Shown in pieces: positions 41,326 to 50,147 of a stretch of 64,000 bases of DNA (position 1 is the stretch's first letter; every line of letters starts with the position of its first letter). The notes beneath the pieces were generated by a model that saw nothing but the letters and a program-made list of their open reading frames with translations, made no database searches and was not told where the DNA came from. Source of the stretch: Alphaproteobacteria bacterium. Its GTDB lineage: Bacteria; Pseudomonadota; Alphaproteobacteria; Rhizobiales; JAJFHC01. The translations under genes were made by a program, and so were the position numbers. The stretch lies in NCBI GenBank assembly GCA_021775805.1, contig JAJFHD010000120.1:1-64000 (forward strand). The letters run 5' to 3'.

Positions 41326-42933
41326 TTAGCCGTCCTCGTCCCACCAGCCGATCAGAATCCCTCTGTCATGTGTCGTGTCGCCGGAACGCGCGATCGCTTC
41401 GTCGCTGATCGTCGTGCGATGCTTGAGGGTCCTCGACCACGCAAAGAGGTTTTCGCGCAGCCGTGCCCTGACATCTGCGAACGCCGGGTCACGGCCCAGG
41501 TCGCTGAACTCGTTCGGGTCGCTGTCGAGATCGAAGAGCTGAGCGTCGAACCCTTCATAGGTTATGTATTTCCAGCGCCGGTCGCGGATCATGTGTATCC
41601 GGGCCTTTGACGGGGTGACGCCGAGCGCCTGCATGGCGCCGCGCGTGGAATAATCGTACTCGCTGACCACCGTGTCCCGCCAGGCGTCGTCGGGCGTTTG
41701 CCGGCCGTCCACCGGGTTAAGGAGCAGGGGCAAGAGCGAACGGCCTTCGAGACGGTGAGGCTGCGGCGTGCCGCCGGCAAGATCCAGGAAGGTGGGGGCC
41801 AGATCTATACCCTCGATCAGGTGGTTGTTCGCACGTCCCCTCGTCGCGTCCGCCGTGTGCGACGGATCGCGAATGATCAGGGGGATTCGCACGGAGCATT
41901 CGTGAAACAGCTCCTTCTCGCCCAGCCAGTGGTCTCCCAGGTAGTCCCCATGGTCGGACGTGAACACGATCAGTGTCGTGTCCCAAAGGTCCCGTTCCTT
42001 CAGGAAGGCGAAGAATCGGCCCAGTTCGTCGTCAATCTGCTTGATCAGACCCATGTAGGCCGGCAACACCCTTGCACGGACTTCTTGCCGCGAGAATGCC
42101 TTCGAGTCCCGGTGCTCCATGAAGGCGGCATAGACCGGGTGAGCCGACACGCGCTCGGCATCCGACCGGCAGACCGGCATGATATCGTCTGCCCCGTACA
42201 GGCTGTGATAGGGAGCAGGCGCTATGTAGGGCCAGTGCGGCTTGATATAGGACAGGTGCAGGCACCATGGCCGGTCGTCGGCGTTGCGGATAAAGTCCAT
42301 CGCCCGGTTGGTGGTGTAGGCCGTTTCAGAATGCTCGGCCGGCACGCGGGCGGGCAGGTGGGCATTTTTCATGTACCAGCCCGACAGCAGCCCGCCGTCT
42401 GCCGGGGCTGCACCGGCGTTTGCCCAGTCGTGCCACGGGTTGTCGCTGTCGAAGCCGTGCTCGCGCAGATAGGTATTGTAACGCGGTTCGGGACGGCCGG
42501 CGGCTGTCGGGTGCAAGCCGTCGTCGCGCTCGAACGGTTCGAACCCGCACTCGGCCACGCGAACCCCGATTTCCGTGGCCGGATCGATGCCCAGGCGCTG
42601 CATGCCTTCTGTGTCCGCGCGCATATGGGTCTTGCCCACCAGGACAGTCTGCCAGCCGAGAGGCTGGAGATAGTCACCGATCGTCATTTCGCCGACACGC
42701 AGGGGAACGCCGTTCCATGTGGAGCCGTGAGACGACATGTACCGGCCGGTATAAAACGACATGCGCGAGGGACCGCAGATCGGCGACTGCACATAGGCCC
42801 GGTCGAACCTGACGCCATCATTTGCCAGGGCATCGATGTTTGGGGTTTCCAGATGCGGATGCCCGTAACACGACAGGTAGTCCCAGCGCAGCTGGTCGCA
42901 CATGATAAAGGCTATGTTTTTGACATCTGCCAA
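41326..42933 (-). CDS. Sulfatase-family hydrolase (arylsulfatase/phosphonate monoesterase type)
   Basis: A 535-residue alkaline-phosphatase-superfamily enzyme. The formylglycine site SPICGPSRMSFYTGRYM has the required Cys-x-Pro-Ser-Arg order. Metal-site sequences are NIAFIMCDQLRWDYLSCYG near the N-terminus and FTSDHGDYLGDHWLGEK in the C-terminal half. The C-terminal layout resembles Rhizobium phosphonate monoester hydrolase as well as arylsulfatases, so sulfate or phosphate/phosphonate esters are candidate substrates. There is no signal peptide, so it is probably cytoplasmic. The apparent start is TTG 42933 with no clear ribosome binding site. Formylglycine would need a separate maturation enzyme, not seen here. 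Confidence 0.88.
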   Translation of the reverse strand: MADVKNIAFIMCDQLRWDYLSCYGHPHLETPNIDALANDGVRFDRAYVQSPICGPSRMSFYTGRYMSSHGSTWNGVPLRVGEMTIGDYLQPLGWQTVLVGKTHMRADTEGMQRLGIDPATEIGVRVAECGFEPFERDDGLHPTAAGRPEPRYNTYLREHGFDSDNPWHDWANAGAAPADGGLLSGWYMKNAHLPARVPAEHSETAYTTNRAMDFIRNADDRPWCLHLSYIKPHWPYIAPAPYHSLYGADDIMPVCRSDAERVSAHPVYAAFMEHRDSKAFSRQEVRARVLPAYMGLIKQIDDELGRFFAFLKERDLWDTTLIVFTSDHGDYLGDHWLGEKELFHECSVRIPLIIRDPSHTADATRGRANNHLIEGIDLAPTFLDLAGGTPQPHRLEGRSLLPLLLNPVDGRQTPDDAWRDTVVSEYDYSTRGAMQALGVTPSKARIHMIRDRRWKYITYEGFDAQLFDLDSDPNEFSDLGRDPAFADVRARLRENLFAWSRTLKHRTTISDEAIARSGDTTHDRGILIGWWDEDG

Positions 42934-43065
42934 GGTTTTTGATTTCCATCGCCGGTTGAAGCCGGTTCACAGTGTGTTTTGTCGAACGCGGAGTATCAAG
43001 GAACTTTATCCGCAATTAGGAGATTTTCATTTTGCGGCGTCTCCAAAGCCGTTTAGCGTGGCTCT

Positions 43066-43518
43066 ATGATCCAACCGACAAACCCCACACAGAGTCAGGC
43101 CGGCGTCGTCAGCGGCAAGGCCAGGCCACGCGGCGCCTTCCCACACTTCCGGCGTGCCGGTGATTTCATTTTTATCTCGGGAACCAGTGCACGGCGGGCC
43201 GACAACACGATCGACGGCGCGTCGGTCGACGAGATGGGAACCACAACGCTCGACATCGCGGCGCAGACCCGTGCCGTTCTGGAAAACATCAGCGACATTC
43301 TTGGCGATGCAGGTGCGGAAATGTCCGACGTCGTCGAAGTCTCCGCCTTCCTCGTCAACATGAATGACTTTGCCGGCTATAATGCGGTGTATGCGGAGTT
43401 TTTTGACAGGCACGGACCGGCCCGCACCACGGTTGCCGTGCACCAGCTGCCCCACCCGCATCTGCTGATTGAAATCAAGGCGGTGGCGTTCAAGCCTGCC
43501 GCAAACTCCGAACCCTAG
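43066..43518 (+). CDS. RidA-family protein, probable 2-aminomuconate deaminase
   Basis: A 150-residue Rid-fold protein. It contains FRRAGDFIFISGTSARRADN, then FLVNMNDFAGYNAVYAEFF and the terminal GPARTTVAVHQLPHPHLLIE with the substrate-binding Arg. The subgroup with the N-terminal extension and the HLLIEIKAVA end is that of 2-aminomuconate deaminases (AmnD/NbaF). The 26-bp gap to the 3-hydroxyanthranilate dioxygenase supports this: both belong to the meta-type kynurenine/2-nitrobenzoate branch. Confidence 0.85.
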   Translation: MIQPTNPTQSQAGVVSGKARPRGAFPHFRRAGDFIFISGTSARRADNTIDGASVDEMGTTTLDIAAQTRAVLENISDILGDAGAEMSDVVEVSAFLVNMNDFAGYNAVYAEFFDRHGPARTTVAVHQLPHPHLLIEIKAVAFKPAANSEP

Positions 43519-43544
43519 ACTCACGGCAAACAAGGGAGATTCAC

Positions 43545-44099
43545 ATGGCCCAGCATCCCGGCTTCAAACCCTTCAACTTTCCCGCCTGGATCGAACAGAA
43601 CCAGCACCTGCTCAAGCCGCCGGTCAGCAACAAGCAGCTGTTCGACAACAAGACCGACATGATCGTCATGATCGTCGGCGGTCCGAACCGGCGCGTCGAT
43701 TTTCACGACGACCCGGTGGAAGAATTCTTCTATCAGCTCAAGGGCGACATGATGCTGAAGATTGCCGAAGCCGGCGAAATTTACGAGGTGCCGATCCGGG
43801 AAGGCGATGTCTTCATGTTGCCGCCGCACGCCCGGCACTCACCGCAGAGGCCCCAGGCGGGGTCGATCGGCCTTGTCGTCGAAGGCGCCCGGACAGGCGG
43901 CATGAAGGACGGATTCGAATGGTTCTGCTTCGATTGCGGCGCTCTTGTGCACCGGGTGGAAGTTGAGGTGAAGGATATCGTGAAGGACCTGCCACCCTTG
44001 TTTGACGCCTTTTATGGCGATGAAAGTCAGCGTACATGCAAAGCCTGCGGGTCGGTTCACCCTGGCAAGACGCCGCCTGCTGGATGGGGAGATCTGTGA
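43545..44099 (+). CDS. nbaC: 3-hydroxyanthranilate 3,4-dioxygenase
   Basis: A 184-residue cupin that cleaves 3-hydroxyanthranilate. The Fe(II) ligands fit His54 and Glu60 (RRVDFHDDPVEEFFYQL) and His98 (PPHARHSPQRP). The C-terminal rubredoxin-like zinc site of the bacterial enzyme is present as CFDC (128-131) and CKAC (165-168). ATG 43545 follows AAGGGAGA. The rest of the kynurenine pathway (ACMS decarboxylase, semialdehyde dehydrogenase) is not in the window. Confidence 0.95.
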   Translation: MAQHPGFKPFNFPAWIEQNQHLLKPPVSNKQLFDNKTDMIVMIVGGPNRRVDFHDDPVEEFFYQLKGDMMLKIAEAGEIYEVPIREGDVFMLPPHARHSPQRPQAGSIGLVVEGARTGGMKDGFEWFCFDCGALVHRVEVEVKDIVKDLPPLFDAFYGDESQRTCKACGSVHPGKTPPAGWGDL

Positions 44100-44138
44100 T
44101 TTAACGTTAAAGTATACATTATATACGGAGAGTATACT
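44100..44138. promoter_or_regulatory. AT-rich paired palindromes between nbaC and the chemoreceptor
   Basis: TTTAACGTTAAA (44100-44111) is a perfect 12-bp palindrome that begins at the last base of nbaC. AGTATAC and GTATACT (44111-44138) form a second inverted repeat. The whole 195-bp gap to the chemoreceptor gene is very AT-rich for this genome. These could be operator or promoter elements. Confidence 0.45.
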
Positions 44139-44294
44139 GAATTAATGCAACTTTAGATTGAAATCTGTCAATAGTTCCGCGTTAATAGATTGTTAACCAG
44201 TCGCTATATATTTATTTACTACAGTATAACACGTATTCGCGACTGAAGTTCGGCTGGAGCGGAATTTTGTCATTAATCTTCCGGGGGCCAAAAA

Positions 44295-46505
44295 ATGACT
44301 CTGTTGCGATTCTCGAGCTATAAACTTTCACATAAACTGGTTTTGGGGTTTTCTGCAATACTGAGTGTATTTGTGGTGTCCAATTTCATTACCATATACG
44401 AAGTAAACGACACGAAGCGTCTGACCGAAAAAATCGTTGAAATTCGGACACCGACCGCACAGGCCAGCAGCAGCCTGACGACCGCGATCAACGCGTCATT
44501 GGCCGCACTGAGAGGTTGGATGCTGACCGGAAATCCGGCTTTCAAGACCGAGCGAGCTGCTGACTGGGCCGACATTGCAGAAATTTCAAAAGAGATGGAT
44601 CGCTTGTCGACACACTGGACCAATCCTGAAAATGTCGAAGCGTGGACCCGGCTTAAAACCGTTCTCGACGAGTTCGAACTCGCCCAGCAACAGGTTGAGA
44701 CAATCGCCAGGTCCGTGGACGAGCAGCCGGCAACCAAGATGTTGACAAGGGAGGCCGCCCCTCACGCTGCCGTCATGGCATCGAAGATCACGGAAATTAT
44801 CGATCTCGAACTGGAAAAGCGTTCCAGTCCTGTGGTCCAGGACAACCGGGTACAAACGCTCGGAATGATGGCAGATGTTCGCGGTACACTGGGACTTGCC
44901 CTGGCTAACATCCGGGCCTACCTGCTCACCGGTGACACCAAGTTCGTGACCAAATTCAATACTCTCTGGTCCAAGAACGAACGCCGGTTCAGCGATCTCC
45001 GGAATTCGGCCGAAACGATGTCAGGGGCGCAACGGCAAGCATTCGAAGTCTTTTCCCAGGAGCGCGAAAAATTCGCACCGTTGCCGGCCGTGATGTTTGA
45101 AATACGTGGTTCCAAGAAGTGGAACATCGCCAATTACCTGCTGGTTACCGAAGCCGCGCCCAGGGCGAACAAAATCCTTGACGTTTTGGCCGGCCCGAAA
45201 CGCGAAGACGGCTCACGGCACGGCGGCTTGATGACGAACCAGCGAAATCTCCTGGTTCAGGACGCAAAGGATGGCGCCGACAAGACATCGCTGTTCCTGA
45301 CTATTCAGTGGAGTCTTCTGGCCTTCGGCGTTGGTCTCGGTGCCGCGATTGCCTATCTCACGGCACGCGCGATCATCAATCCGCTGAAATCGATGACTGC
45401 CGCCATGGGGTCTCTGGCAGAAGGCGATTTGCAGGTTGACATTCCGGCACAGGACCGCAAGGACGAGATAGGAGCCATGTCCGCGGCGGTTCAGGTTTTC
45501 AGGGACAACGCGGTACACAATAATGAACTGGTGGCTGAACAGGAAGTCCTGAAACAGAAAGCCGAGGAGGATAATCGTCAATCTCTTCTCCAGATCGCCG
45601 AGCGGTTCGAGGGAAGCGTCGGGGAAATCATTGAATCGGTATCGGCGTCGTCGGCGGAACTCGACGCCACGGCGGTTTCCATGTCGAGCATTTCCGAGGA
45701 GGCTTCAACCCAGGCCAGTGCCGTCGCCGTCGCGTCCGAGGAAGCCACCGCGAATGTCCAGGCCGTCGCAGCAGCGACCGAAGAGATGTCCAATTCGATT
45801 GCCGAGATCAACCACAAGATCAGGGAAGCGTCCCAGTCGTCGACCAAGGCGGTGGCCGAAGTCGACAAGTCCGGCACGCAGATGGCCGCCCTGACGCACA
45901 CCGCGGAAAAAGTCGGGCAGGCGATTTCGATGATCTCGGACATCGCCGATCAAACCAACCTGTTGGCGCTCAACGCCACGATTGAATCCGCCCGGGCCGG
46001 AGAGTCAGGCAAGGGCTTTGCGGTTGTCGCCGGCGAAGTCAAGGAGCTCGCCAGCCAAACCGCCAGAGTGACCGAGGAAATTACCGGTCACATCCAGGAT
46101 ATCCAGGCGGCGAGCGAACTCGCGGTCGCCTCGATGACGCAGATCGGCGACGTCATAAGGGAAGTCGACGAGATCTCTTCTCTGATTGCCGCGGCGATGG
46201 AGCAGCAGGGCGCAGCGACAGAAGAAATCGCCCGCAATGTTCACGAGGCAGGGGAGGGCACCCAGGAGGTGACGAAAAACATCGAGGGCGTCAGCCAGGC
46301 TTCGCAGGAAACCGGATCGGCGTCCACACAAGTGACCGCAGCCGCCGGCGAACTCTCCAGACAGTCGGATCATCTGAAATCAGAAGTGATGCGCTTCCTG
46401 AAGGGGCTCCGCGAAGGCGCCGGCAACCGGCGCGAACAGGATGACCCGGATTTCAGAGGGCCCGAACGGCGCGGTTCCGAAGAGGAGCCGGCGGCCGCAT
46501 CGTAA
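44295..46505 (+). CDS. Methyl-accepting chemotaxis protein
   Basis: A 736-residue chemoreceptor. A first membrane segment near residues 15-32 is followed by a helical periplasmic sensing domain of about 300 residues. A second segment (SLLAFGVGLGAAIAYLTARA, around residue 345) leads to a HAMP domain (NPLKSMTAAMGSLAEGDLQV). The signalling hairpin has the conserved tip ISDIADQTNLLALNATIESA, then RAGESGKGFAVVAGEVKELA. The sensing domain is of the long helical-bimodular type; the ligand is unknown. No che genes are adjacent. The ATG lies far from any perfect ribosome binding site. Confidence 0.93.
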   Translation: MTLLRFSSYKLSHKLVLGFSAILSVFVVSNFITIYEVNDTKRLTEKIVEIRTPTAQASSSLTTAINASLAALRGWMLTGNPAFKTERAADWADIAEISKEMDRLSTHWTNPENVEAWTRLKTVLDEFELAQQQVETIARSVDEQPATKMLTREAAPHAAVMASKITEIIDLELEKRSSPVVQDNRVQTLGMMADVRGTLGLALANIRAYLLTGDTKFVTKFNTLWSKNERRFSDLRNSAETMSGAQRQAFEVFSQEREKFAPLPAVMFEIRGSKKWNIANYLLVTEAAPRANKILDVLAGPKREDGSRHGGLMTNQRNLLVQDAKDGADKTSLFLTIQWSLLAFGVGLGAAIAYLTARAIINPLKSMTAAMGSLAEGDLQVDIPAQDRKDEIGAMSAAVQVFRDNAVHNNELVAEQEVLKQKAEEDNRQSLLQIAERFEGSVGEIIESVSASSAELDATAVSMSSISEEASTQASAVAVASEEATANVQAVAAATEEMSNSIAEINHKIREASQSSTKAVAEVDKSGTQMAALTHTAEKVGQAISMISDIADQTNLLALNATIESARAGESGKGFAVVAGEVKELASQTARVTEEITGHIQDIQAASELAVASMTQIGDVIREVDEISSLIAAAMEQQGAATEEIARNVHEAGEGTQEVTKNIEGVSQASQETGSASTQVTAAAGELSRQSDHLKSEVMRFLKGLREGAGNRREQDDPDFRGPERRGSEEEPAAAS

Positions 46506-46523
46506 CCTGAAGACCCAAACGCC

Positions 46524-46572
46524 AATCCCCGGATCGATCTCCGGCATTGCCGGCTGGTCTGGTCCGGGGATT
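46524..46572. terminator. Long hairpin between convergent genes, possible bidirectional terminator
   Basis: AATCCCCGGA and TCCGGGGATT form perfect 10-bp arms around 29 bases, which hold a second perfect hairpin CCGGC-ATT-GCCGG. No T-run follows on either side, so termination would be weak or Rho-assisted. It sits exactly between the ends of the chemoreceptor and acetyltransferase genes. Confidence 0.55.
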
Positions 46573-46579
46573 ACCTTTG

Positions 46580-47227
46580 TCAGGCGTTCGGGATGATTCT
46601 GGCCGGATTGCCCACCACTGTAACACCTGCGGGAACGTCCCTGATGACGACAGTGCCCGCACCGATCGTGGCGTTGGCACCGACGGTTACATTGGGGGCG
46701 AGTGTGGCGCCGGCGCCGATCATGACTCCGCGATCGATGTGGCAGTGCGATGCAATGGTGACGCCTGGTCCCAACGTACTATACGCCTCCAGGCGGCTGT
46801 GGTGACCGATCGAGGTGCTGCGGCCGACAAACACGAACCGGGACAGCTCCGCACCTGAGGCAACCACGCTTAGCGCGTTGACATAGCAGCCGTCTTCCAG
46901 AGCTGCAGAGGGGGAGACGACGCTGCTCGGGTCGATGAGCGTCATTGTCTTCTCGAAACCCAGACGCTGTGCCTCTTCGACCTTCCGCATCCTGTCTGCC
47001 GGGCCGATATGAACCGGCATGAACGGAAACTTCAGCAGCATCGGCGATACTTCTTCGGTGTTCAGGACAACCGGAACACCAGCAAGACTGGAGTCCGGTT
47101 GTCCGGTGACTATTCCGGCGAGAATGTTAAAATCGGCGCGCGATGCGGAATCCGCCACATCAGAGAAGTAGGTGTTTTCGATACCGAACAGGACAAGGCC
47201 GTTCGCCTGACGTCCGTCTTGCGTCAT
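46580..47227 (-). CDS. NeuD-like acetyltransferase (left-handed beta-helix)
   Basis: A 215-residue sugar O- or N-acyltransferase. The N-terminal part is a NeuD-type Rossmann-like domain (GLVLFGIENTYFSDVADSAS). From about residue 105 hexapeptide repeats run to the end (VVSPSAALEDGCYVNALSVV; CHIDRGVMIGAGATLAPNVT; VTVVGNPARII), with a likely catalytic His in GHHSRLEAYS. Relatives modify sialic acid or O-antigen sugars. ATG 47227 is chosen; an in-frame ATG at 47305 would overlap the divergent gene. Its neighbour is a CapK-like ligase. Confidence 0.85.
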   Translation of the reverse strand: MTQDGRQANGLVLFGIENTYFSDVADSASRADFNILAGIVTGQPDSSLAGVPVVLNTEEVSPMLLKFPFMPVHIGPADRMRKVEEAQRLGFEKTMTLIDPSSVVSPSAALEDGCYVNALSVVASGAELSRFVFVGRSTSIGHHSRLEAYSTLGPGVTIASHCHIDRGVMIGAGATLAPNVTVGANATIGAGTVVIRDVPAGVTVVGNPARIIPNA

Positions 47228-47306
47228 CGGACTATGCGTCCCACGTCGCGAATGCTTTTGCTGGATCGTTGGCTTGTATTGGTGACCATGATTTTTTGCT
47301 CTCATA

Positions 47307-48641
47307 ATGTCCCAGGATAATCTGCCGGAAAACGCCCACCTGACGCAACGGATGTTCAACAGTCTGCTGGCGTCGCAACGGGCCCCGCTTGACGACCTGG
47401 TTTTACATCAGAAACAGACCTTACAGGCACTTCTGACCCATGCCGCCGCAACCACACCATTCTACCGCGAACATCTATCGGGCCTGACTGAGACCACGGG
47501 TCGTATCGGTCCGGATGGATTTCGGTCAATTGAATCAATTGACCGGGCTCGGGTTGAGCGCTGTTGGCCCGGTTTCATTTCACAGGACATACCCGTGTCG
47601 CACGGCCAGCAAAGGATCGTGATGACAGCGGCCACCGCCGGTGCGCCGCTTCGCGTTGTGCGGACGGCGATGACGGACATTGCCGACGCCGCCGCCATCT
47701 TCCGCCACTACGACAATTTCAAGACCGACTGTTCGTTGGACATGGCCGAGATCATGGCGCCGTCCGGTTACACAAGAAGACGAGAAGGGCGGCACATCGA
47801 CCGGGACCACTGGGGCCATCCGTGGGTTCCTGACTGTGATCGCGGGCGCCTTCACAGATACTCGGTATTCTCCTCCTGTGCCGATCAAGCCGCATGGCTT
47901 GGGACATTCGAAAAACCGTTCTATCTCAGGACGTACCCGTCGAATCTTCATCGTCTCCTTGAATCGGCGGCTCAGTCGGATTTCGCCGATACAAACATCC
48001 TGGCCGTGCATTCGACCGGCGAACCGGTATCCCCCGATCTGCGCGAGACCTGCAGACTGAAGCTTGGTTGCGAGATCATCGATCACTATGCCACCGCGGA
48101 ATGCGGCCTCGTCGCCACACAATGCCCGGAGTCGGGCGACTATCACATTCAACAGGAATCCTGCCTGGTGGAAGTGCTGCGGGATGATGGCGGCCAGTGC
48201 GACATCGGCGAGTCCGGTCATCTGACGCTGACACCGCTTTACAATTACGGATTTCCCCTGATCCGCTATCAACCCGGAGACAAGGCCCGATTGTCATCGG
48301 CATGCTCGTGCGGCCGCACATTGCCTTGCCTGCAGGCCGATATTCACCGGCCGGAGCACACCTTGTTAGCAGGGACGGGCGTCATGACTTTATTGCCGGG
48401 ACGTATCACATCAACACTGGACGTATTGGCCCCGGACGCACGTTGGAGGCTGCTTCAGGTCGACGACGGCCATATCAATTTCGTCTATAGCTACCCACGA
48501 GGCGCACGCCGTGTGAAGGAATCCGACATCGTCAGGTTTCTAACTTCCGAATTCAAACACGCAATCGTCGTTGTCTGCCAGGAGGATCCAGCTGTGGGCT
48601 GCACTTCCGGCGGGAAATTCAGTCTGATCTCTTCTGTGTAG
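47307..48641 (+). CDS. CapK/PaaK-like adenylate-forming protein
   Basis: A 444-residue relative of phenylacetate-CoA ligase. It has the family N-terminal ALLTHAAATTPFYREHLSG, a Thr/Ala-rich P-loop-like segment VMTAATAGAPLRV, the GEPVSPDLRETCRLKLGCEI block and YATAECGLVATQCPESG, then LIRYQPGDKARLSSACSCGR with the conserved Cys cluster. It lacks a normal SGTTG phosphate-binding loop, so ligase activity is uncertain. Divergence from the NeuD-like acetyltransferase (79-bp gap) suggests a shared surface-polysaccharide or lipid modification role (inference). Confidence 0.82.
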   Translation: MSQDNLPENAHLTQRMFNSLLASQRAPLDDLVLHQKQTLQALLTHAAATTPFYREHLSGLTETTGRIGPDGFRSIESIDRARVERCWPGFISQDIPVSHGQQRIVMTAATAGAPLRVVRTAMTDIADAAAIFRHYDNFKTDCSLDMAEIMAPSGYTRRREGRHIDRDHWGHPWVPDCDRGRLHRYSVFSSCADQAAWLGTFEKPFYLRTYPSNLHRLLESAAQSDFADTNILAVHSTGEPVSPDLRETCRLKLGCEIIDHYATAECGLVATQCPESGDYHIQQESCLVEVLRDDGGQCDIGESGHLTLTPLYNYGFPLIRYQPGDKARLSSACSCGRTLPCLQADIHRPEHTLLAGTGVMTLLPGRITSTLDVLAPDARWRLLQVDDGHINFVYSYPRGARRVKESDIVRFLTSEFKHAIVVVCQEDPAVGCTSGGKFSLISSV

Positions 48642-48702
48642 ATCGATGGTTCCCAGGTGTGCGATGAGACATCCGGAAGTCAAGGCCAAGCCTGTCAGGC
48701 CG

Positions 48703-49545
48703 TTATTCGTCGGTCTTTACCACCACAGGCGTAATGATTGTTCCACCGCCTGACGCGTCCTCGCTCAGCAACTGGAAAATGCCCTTGGCACCCGGATCGT
48801 CTTCGCGATGGCGCCGGATCAGGCTCTTGTCAGGCCCGCCAAAATAAAACCGCACGCCGGCGAGCACAGTGCCATAGCCCTTGTTGCCGAGTGCGCCGTT
48901 GACAAACAACGAGAACGGGCGGCTCAGGCCCAGTCCATCTGTCTGCCATTCCAGACCGACAGCGGCCGCATCGGTCTTGAAAAAACGGTGATAGCCGACG
49001 TTCAGCCTCAGATCTTCCGTACTGTAGTAGGCGGCGTCCAGGGCAATGAACACATCGCCCTTCGCCCGGTCGGTGTCCTCATAGCCAAACAGCCCTTCAA
49101 GCGACACATTGCCGAGATACTTCTCGCCTTCGACACCGATCCGCCAGACATCGTTGCTGCCGACCGCACCCCACTGGCCGTAGACGCCGAACAGATGAGA
49201 GGTCGGGTCGCGCAGAAACAGGTGCCCCGCGATACCGCCTGCCGTCGATCCGGCAAAGTCGCCGATCCCGGCGTCGATCTGGTAACCGAGCTGACATCCG
49301 ATCGGGCCCGCCACGCTACCCAGAACGTGAACCCGTCCGCCATCGCCGCCGCGGGTGTCCACATAGCCACCGGCGGCCTCGAATTTTCCGTTTACGCCAC
49401 TGACGGCGCATCGCGATGACAGCTCGTAGGTGTTGTCTTCGTCAGGGATGTACAGATCTGCGGCCCATGCCGGCATGCCCATCAATGGCAGTCCGAACAT
49501 GGAGAGACCTGTAAGGCTTCTTGCAAAGATTTGGCACGCTTTCAT
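48703..49545 (-). CDS. Hypothetical outer-membrane/periplasmic beta-rich protein
   Basis: A 280-residue exported protein. The signal peptide ends about MGMPAWA (residue 28). The mature part is rich in alternating Gly and aromatic strands (HLFGVYGQWGAVGSNDVWRI; LRLNVGYHRFFKTDAAAVGL; TVLAGVRFYFGG), typical of a beta-barrel, followed by a charged tail (IRRHREDDPGAK). No close family is recognised. ATG 49545 has GGGGTGAGAGA upstream. Confidence 0.8.
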   Translation of the reverse strand: MKACQIFARSLTGLSMFGLPLMGMPAWAADLYIPDEDNTYELSSRCAVSGVNGKFEAAGGYVDTRGGDGGRVHVLGSVAGPIGCQLGYQIDAGIGDFAGSTAGGIAGHLFLRDPTSHLFGVYGQWGAVGSNDVWRIGVEGEKYLGNVSLEGLFGYEDTDRAKGDVFIALDAAYYSTEDLRLNVGYHRFFKTDAAAVGLEWQTDGLGLSRPFSLFVNGALGNKGYGTVLAGVRFYFGGPDKSLIRRHREDDPGAKGIFQLLSEDASGGGTIITPVVVKTDE

Positions 49546-49901
49546 TCTCTCACCCCGAGAAAAGAGTCACTGCCACCCCAACCGCAAAAGACACTAGTAC
49601 CCCAAGATTCAGGATTCAATCGATTGCGGCCGAAATTGTGCGATTTTGCCGGAATTGTAGCAAAAATGACGCAATATTGGCCGAAATCAGCATCACGCGG
49701 GTGGCTTGGAACCGCAGATGCAGGGCGGTCTGTTGGCGCGCCGAGGCCGATTGCCTCCACGGCCGGGCCGCCAAAAGAATCAAATTATTTGTCGCGGCCT
49801 GTCGAAATCCGGAGTCTGGTTCGTCTTATCCATGACGGCCGCATTTTCTGTTAGGCTTTGCGACCGTCTTCTGGATAACCCTGTCACAGGATTCGACACC
49901 A
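49546..49901. other. 356-bp gap without a gene
   Basis: Between the outer-membrane protein and the GST remnant I see no supportable gene. Just upstream of the outer-membrane protein there are two similar 21-22-bp units (49551-49571 and 49574-49595), each starting CACCCC and containing AAAAGA then CACT. They may be operator half-sites. The GST remnant's own promoter would lie at the right end. Confidence 0.5.
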
Positions 49902-50105
49902 ATGATGAAACTATACGGATTTGACTTGTCAACACCGTCCAACAAGGTTCGGCTGTGCGCCAACGCAATAGGGTGTGTTTACGACTATATACGGCTTGAC
50001 CTGTCGCCCTATCCGGCACTCCGTGCGTGGCGCCAGCGGCTGCGCTCGGCGTCGTTCTATACCTCAATGCACAAGACTTATGGCGACTCCATGATGGCCG
50101 CCTGA
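49902..50105 (+). pseudogene. Glutathione S-transferase remnant with internal deletion
   Basis: A 67-codon frame. The first 32 residues (MKLYGFDLSTPSNKVRLCAN, then VYDYIRLDL) are the start of a GST thioredoxin fold. The last 35 (SPYPALRAWRQRLRSASFYT, then HKTYGD) are the very end of a GST helical domain. The central about 130 residues are absent, so an in-frame deletion of roughly 400 bp has joined the two ends near 50000. The product could not bind glutathione. Confidence 0.75.
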
Positions 50106-50147
50106 ACCTCTACAGCATCCCGTATTCAACCAACAGGAGATAAGAAA

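Noticed and set aside
41698..42942. A 414-codon open frame on the plus strand
   Set aside because: It is antisense to the sulfatase, which has its full active-site motifs.
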